Source of the DNA: Hyphomicrobiales bacterium
GTDB taxonomy: Bacteria; Pseudomonadota; Alphaproteobacteria; Rhizobiales; Beijerinckiaceae
Direction of reading: 5' to 3'
Assembly: GCA_028290125.1 (NCBI GenBank)
Contig: JAQGKM010000279.1
Coordinates: 1-8,319, forward strand
DNA length: 8,319 nt
Shown here: positions 1 through 6,555 of the stretch, in pieces
Layout: each line of letters begins with the position of its first letter
Position numbering within the stretch: position 1 is the first letter of the stretch
Notes under the pieces: generated by a model
Told to the model about the DNA's origin: nothing
The model's input: the letters and a program-made list of their open reading frames with translations, nothing else
Databases searched by the model: none
Made by a program: the position numbers and the translations under genes

Positions 1-1733
1 TCCTTGTCGCGCTGGTCGGCGGAGGTCGCGATGCGGAACGCGACCGGGTCCTGACCGGTCGAGTAAGCCACCTCGTCCATGAAGCCTTCGTTGGCGAAGT
101 GAATTTCCGGCCCGAGCGGATCGCGCAAATGCGACGAGCGCAGCGGGCTGACCGTGTCGAGGAACGGCGGGATCACTTCCCAGGTCTGCTGCTTCATCGG
201 GAAGGCGTAGGATTCTTCCGGAGTCGCATAGGTCAGGCCGGGCTTGGGCGCATATCCGATCATCTGCGCGCCGAGGTTGTCCGACGGGTCGGATTCATTC
301 GACGACACATTGAGACGGTCGAAAGCCTTCGAGTGGAAGTGCCATGCGACGACCTTGCCGTCCTTCAGACCGGCGCGGACCGTATGGATCGACGCGGGGC
401 TCTTGGGATCCCACGCGGTGCCTTCATGGCGCATGCCCTGGTAGCGCACCGGCTTGCCGGTGGCCTTCGAGAACAGCGCCGCGAAGACGGCGGCGTCGCC
501 GGCGTCGTTACGGCCGTAGGAGCCCGGGCCAGCCGCCCAGATGCCACGCACCTGCTCCGGCTTGAGGCCGAGCACCTGCGCCACGCCATCGCCGGCGAAA
601 TGCGGCTTCTGCGATCCGGTCCACAGCGTCGTGATCCCGTTGGGCTGGTAATCCACGACCGCGCAGGCCGGCCCCATCGAGGCATGCGACTGGAACGGCC
701 ATTCGTAGGTCGCCTCGATCACCTTGTCGGCGCCGCTGAACGCCTCGTCGACCTTGGCCTTGTCGACATTCTTGGCGGCGCCGCCGGACTTGATCGACTT
801 GGCGTTGCGGATGTGGGTGTAGAGATCCTTCTGGTCGGGGAAGGGGGCCTTCACGTCCGACCACGTCACCTTCAGCTGGCGCGCGGCCTTGATGGCGTCC
901 CATTCCTTCGGCGCGACGACGCCGAGAAGTCCCTTGTCCCAGATCACTTTCGCGCCCGGGATATCCTTGATCGAGGCTTCGTCGACGGCGGTCGGCACGG
1001 AGCCGGCGACCGTGGGCAGGATGGTGCGGGCGTGCAGCATGCCCGGCAGCTTGATGTCGGTCACGTAATTGTCGGTGCCGAGCAGCTTCCAGGCGACGTC
1101 GCGGCGGGGCGCAGAGGTGCCGTAGACCTTGTACTCTTTCGGGTCCTTCAACTTGGCGCGCGTCTTCATCGAGAGGTTGTTGCCGATCTGGCCGTTCCAC
1201 TCGACTTCCGTCTCGAACCAGCGTCCGCCGATCAGCTCGGAATAGCTGGTCTTCTTGGCCGGGTTGCTCTTGGACGTGATCGCGCCGTCAGCGGTGGCGA
1301 GATCCTCCATCGGCACGCCGAGCTGCTTGGAGGCGAGTTCGAGCATGACGTAGCGCGCTTCAGCCGCGGCGTTGCGCAAGGTGGCGCCGCCGTGCGAGAC
1401 GCCGGTCGAGCCGGACGCGCCGCCCTGGTTGAGGCTGGTGCCGGAATCGCCCGCGAGCACGATGACCTTGTCGGCCGGCAGGTCGAGCTCTTCGGCGACC
1501 ATCTGGGCGACGCCGACGTCAGTGCCCTGGCCCATGTCCATCTTGCCGAAATAGGCGATGGCCGAACCGTCAGCGCGGATCGAGATGTAGGAGGCGAGTT
1601 TCTTGGGGTCGAGCGGCGGGCGCTTGTCGGTCCCGAAGGTCGCCGCCTGCGCGAGCTGGCCCGGCAGCAGGACCGAGACGGTCAGCGCGCCGGTGGTGCC
1701 GAGGAAATGGCGACGATTGATGTGGCTGTTCAT
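1..1733 (-). CDS. Xanthine dehydrogenase-family molybdopterin-binding subunit, IorB-like (3' end outside window)
   Basis: Large catalytic subunit of a two-subunit molybdenum hydroxylase that oxidises an N-heterocycle or aldehyde; the substrate cannot be read from the sequence. About 577 codons run open to the left edge, so the C-terminus, including the region expected to carry the catalytic Glu, is not visible. The ATG at 1733 has a strong AGGAGGGG Shine-Dalgarno and lies 12 bp after the [2Fe-2S] gene stop. A twin-arginine signal is clear: NRRHFLG at residues 6-12, a hydrophobic stretch, and an AQA cleavage site near 30. A Mo-cofactor-binding segment starts with GQGTDVG near 70, an a/b hammerhead-like domain spans about 205-310, and GSYGRND at 404-410 sits where xanthine dehydrogenases usually have FGRR. 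The family follows from these motifs and the neighbouring iron-sulfur subunit. Export is inferred from the Tat signal, with the small subunit presumably carried along. Confidence 0.93.
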   Translation of the reverse strand, partial: MNSHINRRHFLGTTGALTVSVLLPGQLAQAATFGTDKRPPLDPKKLASYISIRADGSAIAYFGKMDMGQGTDVGVAQMVAEELDLPADKVIVLAGDSGTSLNQGGASGSTGVSHGGATLRNAAAEARYVMLELASKQLGVPMEDLATADGAITSKSNPAKKTSYSELIGGRWFETEVEWNGQIGNNLSMKTRAKLKDPKEYKVYGTSAPRRDVAWKLLGTDNYVTDIKLPGMLHARTILPTVAGSVPTAVDEASIKDIPGAKVIWDKGLLGVVAPKEWDAIKAARQLKVTWSDVKAPFPDQKDLYTHIRNAKSIKSGGAAKNVDKAKVDEAFSGADKVIEATYEWPFQSHASMGPACAVVDYQPNGITTLWTGSQKPHFAGDGVAQVLGLKPEQVRGIWAAGPGSYGRNDAGDAAVFAALFSKATGKPVRYQGMRHEGTAWDPKSPASIHTVRAGLKDGKVVAWHFHSKAFDRLNVSSNESDPSDNLGAQMIGYAPKPGLTYATPEESYAFPMKQQTWEVIPPFLDTVSPLRSSHLRDPLGPEIHFANEGFMDEVAYSTGQDPVAFRIATSADQRDK

Positions 1734-1745
1734 GGGGTCCCCTCC

Positions 1746-2207
1746 TTACGCCGTGGCCGCGCGGCGAACCGCACGCATGATCGACGCATGAGTGGCGCAG
1801 CGGCACTTCAGGCCGGTGAGCGCTTCCTCGATCTGCGTATCGGTCGGCTTCGGGGTGGTTTCGAGCAGCGAAACGGTGGTCATGATCCAGCCGTTCATGC
1901 AGTAGCCGCATTGCGGAACCTGCTCGTCGATGAAAGCCTGCTGCACCTTGTGCGGCTTGCCGTTGGCGTTGAGGCCGCCCATCGTGGTGATCTTGCCCGC
2001 GCCGATCGAATCGACTGGCGTGGAGCAGGAGCGGACGGGCTGTCCATCGATCAGGACGGTGCAGGCGCCACACTGGGCGAGGCCGCAGCCGAACTTCGGG
2101 TTCTTGAGACCGAGATCGTCTCGCAGGGCATAGAGAAGCGGCATGTCAGGATCCGCGTCAATCGTATGCGCCTTGCCATCGACATTGAGTTCGATGCGTT
2201 TGGCCAA
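1746..2207 (-). CDS. (2Fe-2S)-binding small subunit of molybdenum hydroxylase, IorA-like
   Basis: Electron-transfer subunit carrying two [2Fe-2S] clusters that relay electrons from the Mo centre of the partner encoded directly downstream. At 153 residues it has the usual length of stand-alone IorA/CoxS-type subunits. The N-terminal plant-ferredoxin fold carries C41, C46, C49 and C61 (CGLAQCGACT then RSC). The C-terminal helical domain carries C100, C103, C135 and C137 (QCGYC and KCRC). All eight cluster ligands are present. The start is TTG, chosen because GGAGG lies 5 nt upstream; the next in-frame ATG (Met22) would remove the first strands of the ferredoxin fold. There is no signal peptide, so export would need the Tat signal of the large subunit. 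First gene of the operon, TAA stop 12 bp before the large-subunit ATG. Confidence 0.95.
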   Translation of the reverse strand: MAKRIELNVDGKAHTIDADPDMPLLYALRDDLGLKNPKFGCGLAQCGACTVLIDGQPVRSCSTPVDSIGAGKITTMGGLNANGKPHKVQQAFIDEQVPQCGYCMNGWIMTTVSLLETTPKPTDTQIEEALTGLKCRCATHASIMRAVRRAATA

Positions 2208-2219
2208 GTCTTCCTCCTC
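2208..2219 (-). promoter_or_regulatory. Shine-Dalgarno deciding a TTG start
   Basis: On the minus strand the bases read GAGGAGGAAGAC immediately before TTG. The GGAGG core (2213-2217) is 5 nt from the TTG codon and no ATG or GTG gives a complete ferredoxin domain, so TTG is the probable initiator. Confidence 0.75.
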
Positions 2220-2346
2220 GTTTTCAGGATCATATATCCCGTTTGGTGGCGCATCCTGTCAGCTTTTGCCGGCAGGGCCAATATGCTTCTGCCGTCGCAG
2301 CCGCGACTGTGCGAAATTATGAACGCAAACCTGACGCAGGCGCGGA
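2220..2346. other. Divergent intergenic region between Mo-hydroxylase operon and 2H phosphoesterase gene
   Basis: This region must hold promoters for both divergent units. On the minus strand there is CTGACA (2257-2262) and an AT-rich TATATG/TATGAT stretch (2228-2236), but their spacing of 20 bp or more is too long for a standard sigma-70 promoter, so I make no firm call. A palindrome TGCCGGCA lies at 2267-2274 and a small 5-bp stem GTCGC/GCGAC at 2294-2307. No convincing operator was seen. Confidence 0.3.
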
Positions 2347-2901
2347 ATGAACGAGTTCTACCGACGTGAACACGCTGCGGCCGCCGTCGCCGCGCCCCTG
2401 ATCGTGACGGCTCTGCTCGACGCCGATGCTGCAGCGCGTTTCGAAGCCATGCGTCGCGCCTATTTCCCGGCCGCGCGCAACAAGACCCCTGCGCACCTGA
2501 CGCTTTTCCACGCCTTGCCTGGCGCACAAATGGCTGAGCTTGAAGATGAACTTGCAGAAAGGTGCTGGCAGGCCGAGCCTTTTGCAGCCGTTGCGTCGAG
2601 CCTGCGCTTCCTGGGAGCCGGCGTCGCGGTCAACATCGATGCGCCGCCGCTTGTTGCGCTGCACAGCGGCATTGCGCAGAGTTGGCATCACGTTCTCACG
2701 CCGCAGGACAGGCAGCGTTTCAACCCGCACGTGACCGTTCAAAATAAAGTGACCCCGACACATGCGCGGCAGACCTTCGACGCGCTGCAGGCGGTGTTCC
2801 AGCCGTTCGACTTCATGATCGAAGGCCTCGAGCTCTGGCATTATCGCGGTGGACCCTGGGAAGCCGCAGGACGCTTCCCGTTCGGCGGCGCGCCTTCTTA
2901 A
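2347..2901 (+). CDS. 2H phosphoesterase superfamily protein (2'-5' RNA ligase-like)
   Basis: A 184-residue protein with the two signature histidine motifs of the LigT/2H phosphoesterase superfamily: H50-L-T52 (AHLTLFHAL) and H128-V-T130 (PHVTVQNK), about 78 residues apart as expected for the bilobal fold. Members act on 2',3'-cyclic or 2'-5' phosphodiester bonds of RNA or nucleotides; which activity applies here is not visible. No signal peptide or membrane segment, so cytoplasmic. The ATG at 2347 has only a weak purine-rich GCGGA upstream; it is the most upstream in-frame start that fits the family length. It is divergent from the Mo-hydroxylase operon, with no evident functional link. Its TAA overlaps the stop of the convergent transglycosylase gene by four bases. 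Confidence 0.85.
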   Translation: MNEFYRREHAAAAVAAPLIVTALLDADAAARFEAMRRAYFPAARNKTPAHLTLFHALPGAQMAELEDELAERCWQAEPFAAVASSLRFLGAGVAVNIDAPPLVALHSGIAQSWHHVLTPQDRQRFNPHVTVQNKVTPTHARQTFDALQAVFQPFDFMIEGLELWHYRGGPWEAAGRFPFGGAPS

Positions 2902-2927
2902 GTCTTCAGCACCGCGCAGGCGCCGCC
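2884..2927. terminator. Candidate bidirectional hairpin over convergent stops
   Basis: GGCGGCGC (2884-2891) and GCGCCGCC (2920-2927) form a perfect 8-bp inverted repeat around the overlapping stop codons of two convergent genes. The 28-nt loop is long and there is no clear T-tract, so function as a terminator is an inference. Confidence 0.25.
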
Positions 2928-3752
2928 CTTGGCGCGGATGCGGTCGCAGATCTGGTTGGCGGCCAGCCGCGTCGGCGCCGGCACCCGCACGCGATAAAAC
3001 GGTCGCGAGCCACGGCTGCGGAAGCGCGTGCCGATGATCATCGGCTGCTGCTCGCCAATCGCGGAGGCGACGCTCGACAGATTGCGACGGAAGGCGGCCA
3101 GCGCCTGTCCGCGGTTGAAGTTGGCGGCAAGCTGAACGCCCCACGGCGCCAGCGCGGCGGCGACCAGCGAACCGACATTCCGGTCGAACCCGTTGCGCCC
3201 GAGCGCGACCACGATGGTGAGGCATCTGGCGTCGCGCTCGTGCGCAAGGTCCTCGTCGCTCTTGCCGGCCGCCCAGTCTTCCGCGGGCGCGCCCGTGATC
3301 GACGCGACGTAATCGCGCGTCTCCGCCGGCAGACCGCCGCGTTTTTCCGTGTAGGCGGCGACGCGAGCCGGCCCGCCATTGTAAGCGGCGGCCGCGAGGC
3401 CAAGATTGCCGAAGCGATCGCGCAGATCGGAAAGCAGGCGGGCTGAAGCCGGTATCGCCTGCTCGGGATCGAAAGGGTTGGCGAGGCCGCGCTCGGCCGC
3501 AGTCCCGGGCATGAATTGCGCGACGCCCTGCGCACCCGCGGGGCTCACCACGTGCGGGCGGAAGGCGCTCTCCTTGAAGATCAGCTTGGTGAAGAACCCG
3601 ACCGGCAGGTTTTCGCGCGCGGCCGATGTCTCGACCAGCCGGCAAAGCGCCTCGCGCAGGGATTCCTGTCCGGCCTGCGCGCGGACATCCGTGGACGCAA
3701 CCAGCAACACCGCCCCGGCGAGCAGCGCGCCTTGCAAACGAATTCTTGTCAT
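2898..3752 (-). CDS. Secreted lytic transglycosylase (SLT/GH23-type domain)
   Basis: Predicted peptidoglycan lytic transglycosylase that cleaves the MurNAc-GlcNAc bond with formation of 1,6-anhydro ends, acting in the periplasm. From the ATG at 3752 it has 284 residues. It begins with a typical signal peptide (basic MTRIRLQ, hydrophobic core to residue 20, VRA cleavage site near 25). The SLT domain spans about 38-135: catalytic Glu61 in FKESAF, GAQGVAQFMPGT at 73-84 and AYNGG at 123-127. The last 35 residues (FYRVRVPAPTR to CAVLKT) resemble a degenerate SPOR-like fold, which would bind denuded glycan; that part is tentative. The frame stays open upstream with another ATG at 3836, but the signal peptide argues for 3752 even though its Shine-Dalgarno is weak. 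It converges on the 2H phosphoesterase gene, sharing TTAA. Confidence 0.9.
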   Translation of the reverse strand: MTRIRLQGALLAGAVLLVASTDVRAQAGQESLREALCRLVETSAARENLPVGFFTKLIFKESAFRPHVVSPAGAQGVAQFMPGTAAERGLANPFDPEQAIPASARLLSDLRDRFGNLGLAAAAYNGGPARVAAYTEKRGGLPAETRDYVASITGAPAEDWAAGKSDEDLAHERDARCLTIVVALGRNGFDRNVGSLVAAALAPWGVQLAANFNRGQALAAFRRNLSSVASAIGEQQPMIIGTRFRSRGSRPFYRVRVPAPTRLAANQICDRIRAKGGACAVLKT

Positions 3753-3828
3753 TGCTTCGCGAATTTTATCGAACGCCGCCAGCCCGGTCACAAATCTCTC
3801 ATCTCTTTGTGGGAGATCAAGGCCCAAG

Positions 3829-3843
3829 CGGGTCATTGACCCG
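3829..3843. promoter_or_regulatory. Palindrome, possible operator 1
   Basis: CGGGTCA-T-TGACCCG is a perfect 7-bp inverted repeat with a single central base, in the divergent intergenic region. Its size and symmetry suit a dimeric regulator site. No regulator is encoded in the window, so the binding protein is unknown. Confidence 0.35.
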
Positions 3844-3858
3844 ACTATTGTCCCTCGC

Positions 3859-3874
3859 GTTTCGTTAACGAAAC
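3859..3874. promoter_or_regulatory. Palindrome, possible operator 2
   Basis: GTTTCGTTAACGAAAC is a perfect 16-bp palindrome with no spacer, 20 bp upstream of the first small gene. Its centre is about 30 bp (roughly three helical turns) from the centre of the other palindrome. Its AT-rich core in GC-rich DNA makes chance less likely. Confidence 0.4.
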
Positions 3875-3894
3875 CTATGTGTCGGAGCTGAGTT

Positions 3895-4212
3895 ATGGCC
3901 GATCCCGTGCGGCGGCTGCATCTGGTCGCGGAGCCTGGTCTGGACGCGAAAAGCATTTACGAGCCTGACGCCGTCGCCGTCATGGTGGAGGCGCTGGACG
4001 CCAGCTGGCTGGCGCTGGCCTTCGCGCATTTCGATGACGAACAGGAAATGCTGGCCACGCGCGAAGTTCTGGCGAAACGTATCCTGCAACGTGTCGCCGC
4101 GGGAGAGCGTCGCGTGCCGGTCTTGTCCGGTGACGCGCTTGGCGCGTTGGAGCCGCGGGCCGCGAAGTCCCCGGGAGGTCAGTCATGGCGCGTTACGAGG
4201 TACGCTTCCTGA
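3895..4212 (+). CDS. Small conserved hypothetical protein
   Basis: A 105-residue soluble protein without signal peptide or membrane segment. The middle reads like a known group of short Hyphomicrobiales hypothetical proteins: a helical segment (AVMVEALDASWLALAF, residues 27-42), an acidic FDDEQEM stretch, then TREVLAKRILQRVAAGERR (55-73). The role of this group is unknown to me. The ATG is preceded by GGAG with a 7-nt spacer. The reading frame runs 28 bp into the next gene. The C-terminal 20 or so residues (RAAKSPGG to YAS) look unlike conserved sequence and probably lie beyond the usual end of the family. First gene of a plus-strand cluster, divergent from the transglycosylase. Confidence 0.75.
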   Translation: MADPVRRLHLVAEPGLDAKSIYEPDAVAVMVEALDASWLALAFAHFDDEQEMLATREVLAKRILQRVAAGERRVPVLSGDALGALEPRAAKSPGGQSWRVTRYAS

Positions 4213-4418
4213 AGGATGTCTGCAACGACACGGGCCGGGCGGCCTGCGTGCTGCAGCATGTCATCGCCATCGAGGCCGCCGACGCCCTGCGTGCGCAGGA
4301 CGAAGCCTGCACCCTGTTCTGCCTGCACGAGAAGGTCGGCCATTGGCGCGATCATGCCGACCGGGTCGATGTGATCGAGATCGCACTGCCGGTCCGGATA
4401 CGACGTCGCCCGTCCTGA
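4185..4418 (+). CDS. Small conserved hypothetical protein (RYEVRFLKDV type)
   Basis: A 77-residue protein beginning MARYEVRFLKDVCNDTGR and containing a GHWRDHADRVDVIEI segment near the end. Both resemble a family of short rhizobial hypothetical proteins that start with RY-V-FxKDV-DTG and end with WR-HAD-xEV. No function is known to me. The ATG has a strong GGGAGG (4173-4178) at 6 nt spacing, inside the coding sequence of the preceding gene, with a 28-bp overlap that suggests translational coupling. Short, no membrane segment, probably cytoplasmic. Confidence 0.75.
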   Translation: MARYEVRFLKDVCNDTGRAACVLQHVIAIEAADALRAQDEACTLFCLHEKVGHWRDHADRVDVIEIALPVRIRRRPS

Positions 4419-4515
4419 GTTGGGGACGGCCGTCGCCCGTGGTATGGCTCAAGCTGCATTTCCGTTGATCCTGCGCGCCGTTTTTCAGGGCGCTGAAGTT
4501 CTTTTGAGGTTTTTC
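4419..4515 (+). other. Gap before the glycosyltransferase-like gene
   Basis: Contains an inverted repeat CCGTCC/GGACGG (4410-4415 and 4424-4429) whose loop begins at the stop codon of the upstream small gene, and a shorter GCGCC/GGCGC stem near 4474-4492. No T-tract follows either, so a terminator is not supported. The downstream frame remains open from TTG 4420 and ATG 4444, but neither has a Shine-Dalgarno. Confidence 0.3.
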
Positions 4516-5394
4516 ATGCGGGCGCTCGTCGTCTTCGCGCATTATTTCCGGGCCGAGCCAAACCCGACCTACTCGTCAAACGACGCCCGCCGCCGGGAGG
4601 TGCGGCGGCGATCGATCGAACGGGTTCTGCTGGCGTGGCGGGCGCATTTCGGCGAGTCCGCCGTCCTCAATGTCGAACATCGCAAGTTCGAACTCGCCGC
4701 GCCGGCGCTCGACGCGCTCGATCTCGTCGTCCTGGTGAACCGCGACGATCATCTGCTCGATGACGCTTTGCTTCAGCGGTGCGGGGTGCAGAAGATCGTG
4801 GTCGATCTCGATCAACCCCGCGCGCTGCCCTTTGCGGCGCATCGCGTGATGGCCGACCGCAAGACGCTCTATGACTGGTTTGTCTATTCCGAAGAGGACC
4901 TGCTGCTCCACGATGCAAGCCTGTTCGGCAAGCTCGCGGCCTTTCAGGCCCAGTTCGGCCCGCGTCGCGTGCTCCTGCCGAACCGTTACGAGATCAACGC
5001 CGCAGCGTTGAGGCCCAAGACCTATATCGACGGGGACCTGCGCTTCGCGCTGATGTCGCGTCTCCTCGCCATGGTGGAGGAGCGCGACGACATCCTCGTC
5101 CATCGCCGGGATGACGGCGTGGTGAAATATGCACGCGCGCGAAATCCGCATTCCGGATTTTTCGCGCTGAGCGCAGAACAGTTGGGTGTCTGGTCGCGCC
5201 AGCCGCATTTCCTCGACATGGACTGTTCGTTCATCTCACCACTTGAAAGCGCTGCGACGCTGGGGCTTCTGAAAACCTTTTCGATCTTCAAGCCAGCCCA
5301 GCCGATGCATCATCTGGAGATCGAACACCTCGACAACAAGTTCTCCGGCATGCCGCTGCCTGTGCTGCTGCGCGGCGAAATCGGCGCCGGCTGA
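4516..5394 (+). CDS. Hypothetical protein, possibly GT-A-like glycosyltransferase
   Basis: A 292-residue protein I do not recognise with certainty. It opens with a hydrophobic strand MRALVVFAHYF, followed by a basic, helical N-terminal part. Later it has DLVVLVNRDDHLLDD (about 69-83), an acidic YSEEDLLL motif (124-131), LLPNRYE (153-159), YIDGD (170-174) and MDCSFISPLESAATLGL (235-251). The EED motif after a beta-strand and the later conserved acidic positions resemble the metal/nucleotide-sugar site of GT-A enzymes; this is inference only. The ATG at 4516 was chosen for GAGG at 6 nt. An in-frame ATG at 4444 would add a hydrophobic N-terminus, but it lacks a Shine-Dalgarno. No membrane anchor in the chosen form. 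Same strand as the two small genes, 97 bp downstream. Confidence 0.8.
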   Translation: MRALVVFAHYFRAEPNPTYSSNDARRREVRRRSIERVLLAWRAHFGESAVLNVEHRKFELAAPALDALDLVVLVNRDDHLLDDALLQRCGVQKIVVDLDQPRALPFAAHRVMADRKTLYDWFVYSEEDLLLHDASLFGKLAAFQAQFGPRRVLLPNRYEINAAALRPKTYIDGDLRFALMSRLLAMVEERDDILVHRRDDGVVKYARARNPHSGFFALSAEQLGVWSRQPHFLDMDCSFISPLESAATLGLLKTFSIFKPAQPMHHLEIEHLDNKFSGMPLPVLLRGEIGAG

Positions 5395-5406
5395 TCTAAT
5401 CCGGCG
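5385..5406. terminator. Candidate hairpin enclosing both convergent stops
   Basis: CGCCGG (5385-5390) and CCGGCG (5401-5406) form a perfect 6-bp stem with a 10-nt loop containing the TGA of the plus gene and the TAG of the minus gene. No T-tract, so it is weak as an intrinsic terminator, but symmetric for both directions. Confidence 0.25.
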
Positions 5407-6484
5407 GCGCAAGGATGCTGCGCGCACGCTCGAGCGTTGTGGCGGGCAGGGCGTAAAACGTGTCGATCAGACGGACGATGTCACGATCGTCCATCGCGTT
5501 GATCTCGATCCCGCCCCGCGCGGCGGCGCCGAGAAAGTCCGGATCCTCGATCACGGCCGCGAAGGCTCGTCGCAGCGTTTCGACCCTCTCGGCGGGCGTG
5601 CCGGGCGGCGCCGCGAGCGCCTTGCCGAAGTCCCACGGGCCGAAGATCAACGAGAGAATGTCGCGCGACTGCGCGTCTGGCGCGAGGTCGAGCGCCTGCG
5701 GGACGAGATCGCCGAGTTCGCGATGCGGATGAAGGCCCGTCTGCAGCAGGATGCGAAACTTGCCGGCCGCCAGGTCGGCGCGCGCACTCGGCCCGATCGA
5801 CGAGACGAGAAGTCCGCAAAAACCGTCGACCTCGCCGCGTTCCGCCGGGTGGCGGATGTCGAGAAGGTTGGGATAGCCGAGCACGATGTCGAACTTGAAA
5901 CCGAGCAGGCGCGCGAGCGCCCGCGCCTCGAGCGTCGACGACGCGGCCGGACCGGTGCCGCCGAGAATTGTGCGTCGCGTCCTGAGATCCTCAAGCGTCC
6001 GGATCTCCGGGCTCCAGACGGCGCACACGCCGACTTCGCGGTTGAGGCTGCCGATCCATGCGAACTGGCGCGGGTCGTACCGCGCCTTCGCGGGGTTGAG
6101 CAGCGGTTCTGTGACATTGCCGGGCGCCGGCATGGCGAGCGTCAGGCCGTCTTTAGCGGCCTCTCGCGCGAGATAGGTGGTTGCACGAAGTCCGCCTGCG
6201 CCGGGCATGTTCTGCACGACGACCGCCGGCGTTCCGGGAATGTGGCGTCCGAAATGTTGCGCCAGCAGGCGCGCATAGGCGTCAAACGCGTTGCCCGGAC
6301 CCGGGACGAGCGGGCCGACATGGCGCGCCATCACGCGAGGATCGGCGTCCGCCGTTCCGCCATTCTCATAACCGACAAGGATGCGCAGCGTCTTGCCGGC
6401 GAAGAACGGCGTCGTCTCCTGCGCCATGCCGGGCGAGGTCGCCAGCAGGGCGCCGATGATGATGGCTTGAAGCGTTCGCCTCAT
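5396..6484 (-). CDS. Tripartite tricarboxylate transporter (TctC/Bug) family substrate-binding protein
   Basis: Periplasmic solute-binding protein of the TctC/Bug family, which bind carboxylates or related small organic solutes. 362 residues from the ATG at 6484; a GTG two codons upstream is an alternative. The signal peptide (MRRTLQ, hydrophobic core, GMAQ) cleaves near 22. Family marks are LRILVGYENGG after the first strand, HIPGTPAVVVQNMPGAGGLRA, KDGLTLAMPAPGN, a central GGTGPAAS loop, a GEVDGF segment and the C-terminal APPGTPAERVETLRRAF. Between YENGG and the usual DAYARLLAQHFG there are about 22 additional residues that resemble the segment after them, as if duplicated. No TctA or TctB membrane genes are nearby, so it is an orphan receptor, common in this family. 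The gene lies 71 bp downstream of the tRNA-Gly on the same strand. Confidence 0.9.
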   Translation of the reverse strand: MRRTLQAIIIGALLATSPGMAQETTPFFAGKTLRILVGYENGGTADADPRVMARHVGPLVPGPGNAFDAYARLLAQHFGRHIPGTPAVVVQNMPGAGGLRATTYLAREAAKDGLTLAMPAPGNVTEPLLNPAKARYDPRQFAWIGSLNREVGVCAVWSPEIRTLEDLRTRRTILGGTGPAASSTLEARALARLLGFKFDIVLGYPNLLDIRHPAERGEVDGFCGLLVSSIGPSARADLAAGKFRILLQTGLHPHRELGDLVPQALDLAPDAQSRDILSLIFGPWDFGKALAAPPGTPAERVETLRRAFAAVIEDPDFLGAAARGGIEINAMDDRDIVRLIDTFYALPATTLERARSILAPPD

Positions 6485-6555
6485 CGCCACCGCACACGCT
6501 GCGGAAAGGGCAGGTCGCGCATACGGGCGCCCATCGATACGGTCGAGAGTTGGAG

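Larger units (their letters stand above)
3753..3894. other. Divergent intergenic region with two palindromes
   Basis: 142 bp between the transglycosylase start and the small-gene cluster. It holds two strong dyads (listed separately) and a 5-bp stem ATCTC/GAGAT (3801-3817). On the minus strand TTGTGA, 17 bp, GATAAA could be a sigma-70-like promoter ending very close to the transglycosylase ATG. That match is weak (4/6 in each hexamer). Confidence 0.35.

Noticed and set aside
99..2369. A very long open frame (756 codons) on the plus strand opposite both Mo-hydroxylase genes
   Set aside because: The minus-strand frames have clear family motifs (eight Cys ligands, Tat signal, Mo-cofactor segments). 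The opposite frame is Arg/Gly/Ala/Asp-rich with no recognisable domain, as expected for a stop-poor shadow in GC-rich coding DNA.
3753..3956. N-terminal extension of the transglycosylase to ATG 3836 or to the frame start at 3956
   Set aside because: A signal peptide begins exactly at 3752, and the longer form would bury it and overlap the divergent gene and both palindromes.
4420..4515. Longer form of the glycosyltransferase-like protein from TTG 4420 or ATG 4444
   Set aside because: Neither start has a Shine-Dalgarno, while ATG 4516 has GAGG at 6 nt. The 4444 start would add a hydrophobic segment and cannot be fully excluded.
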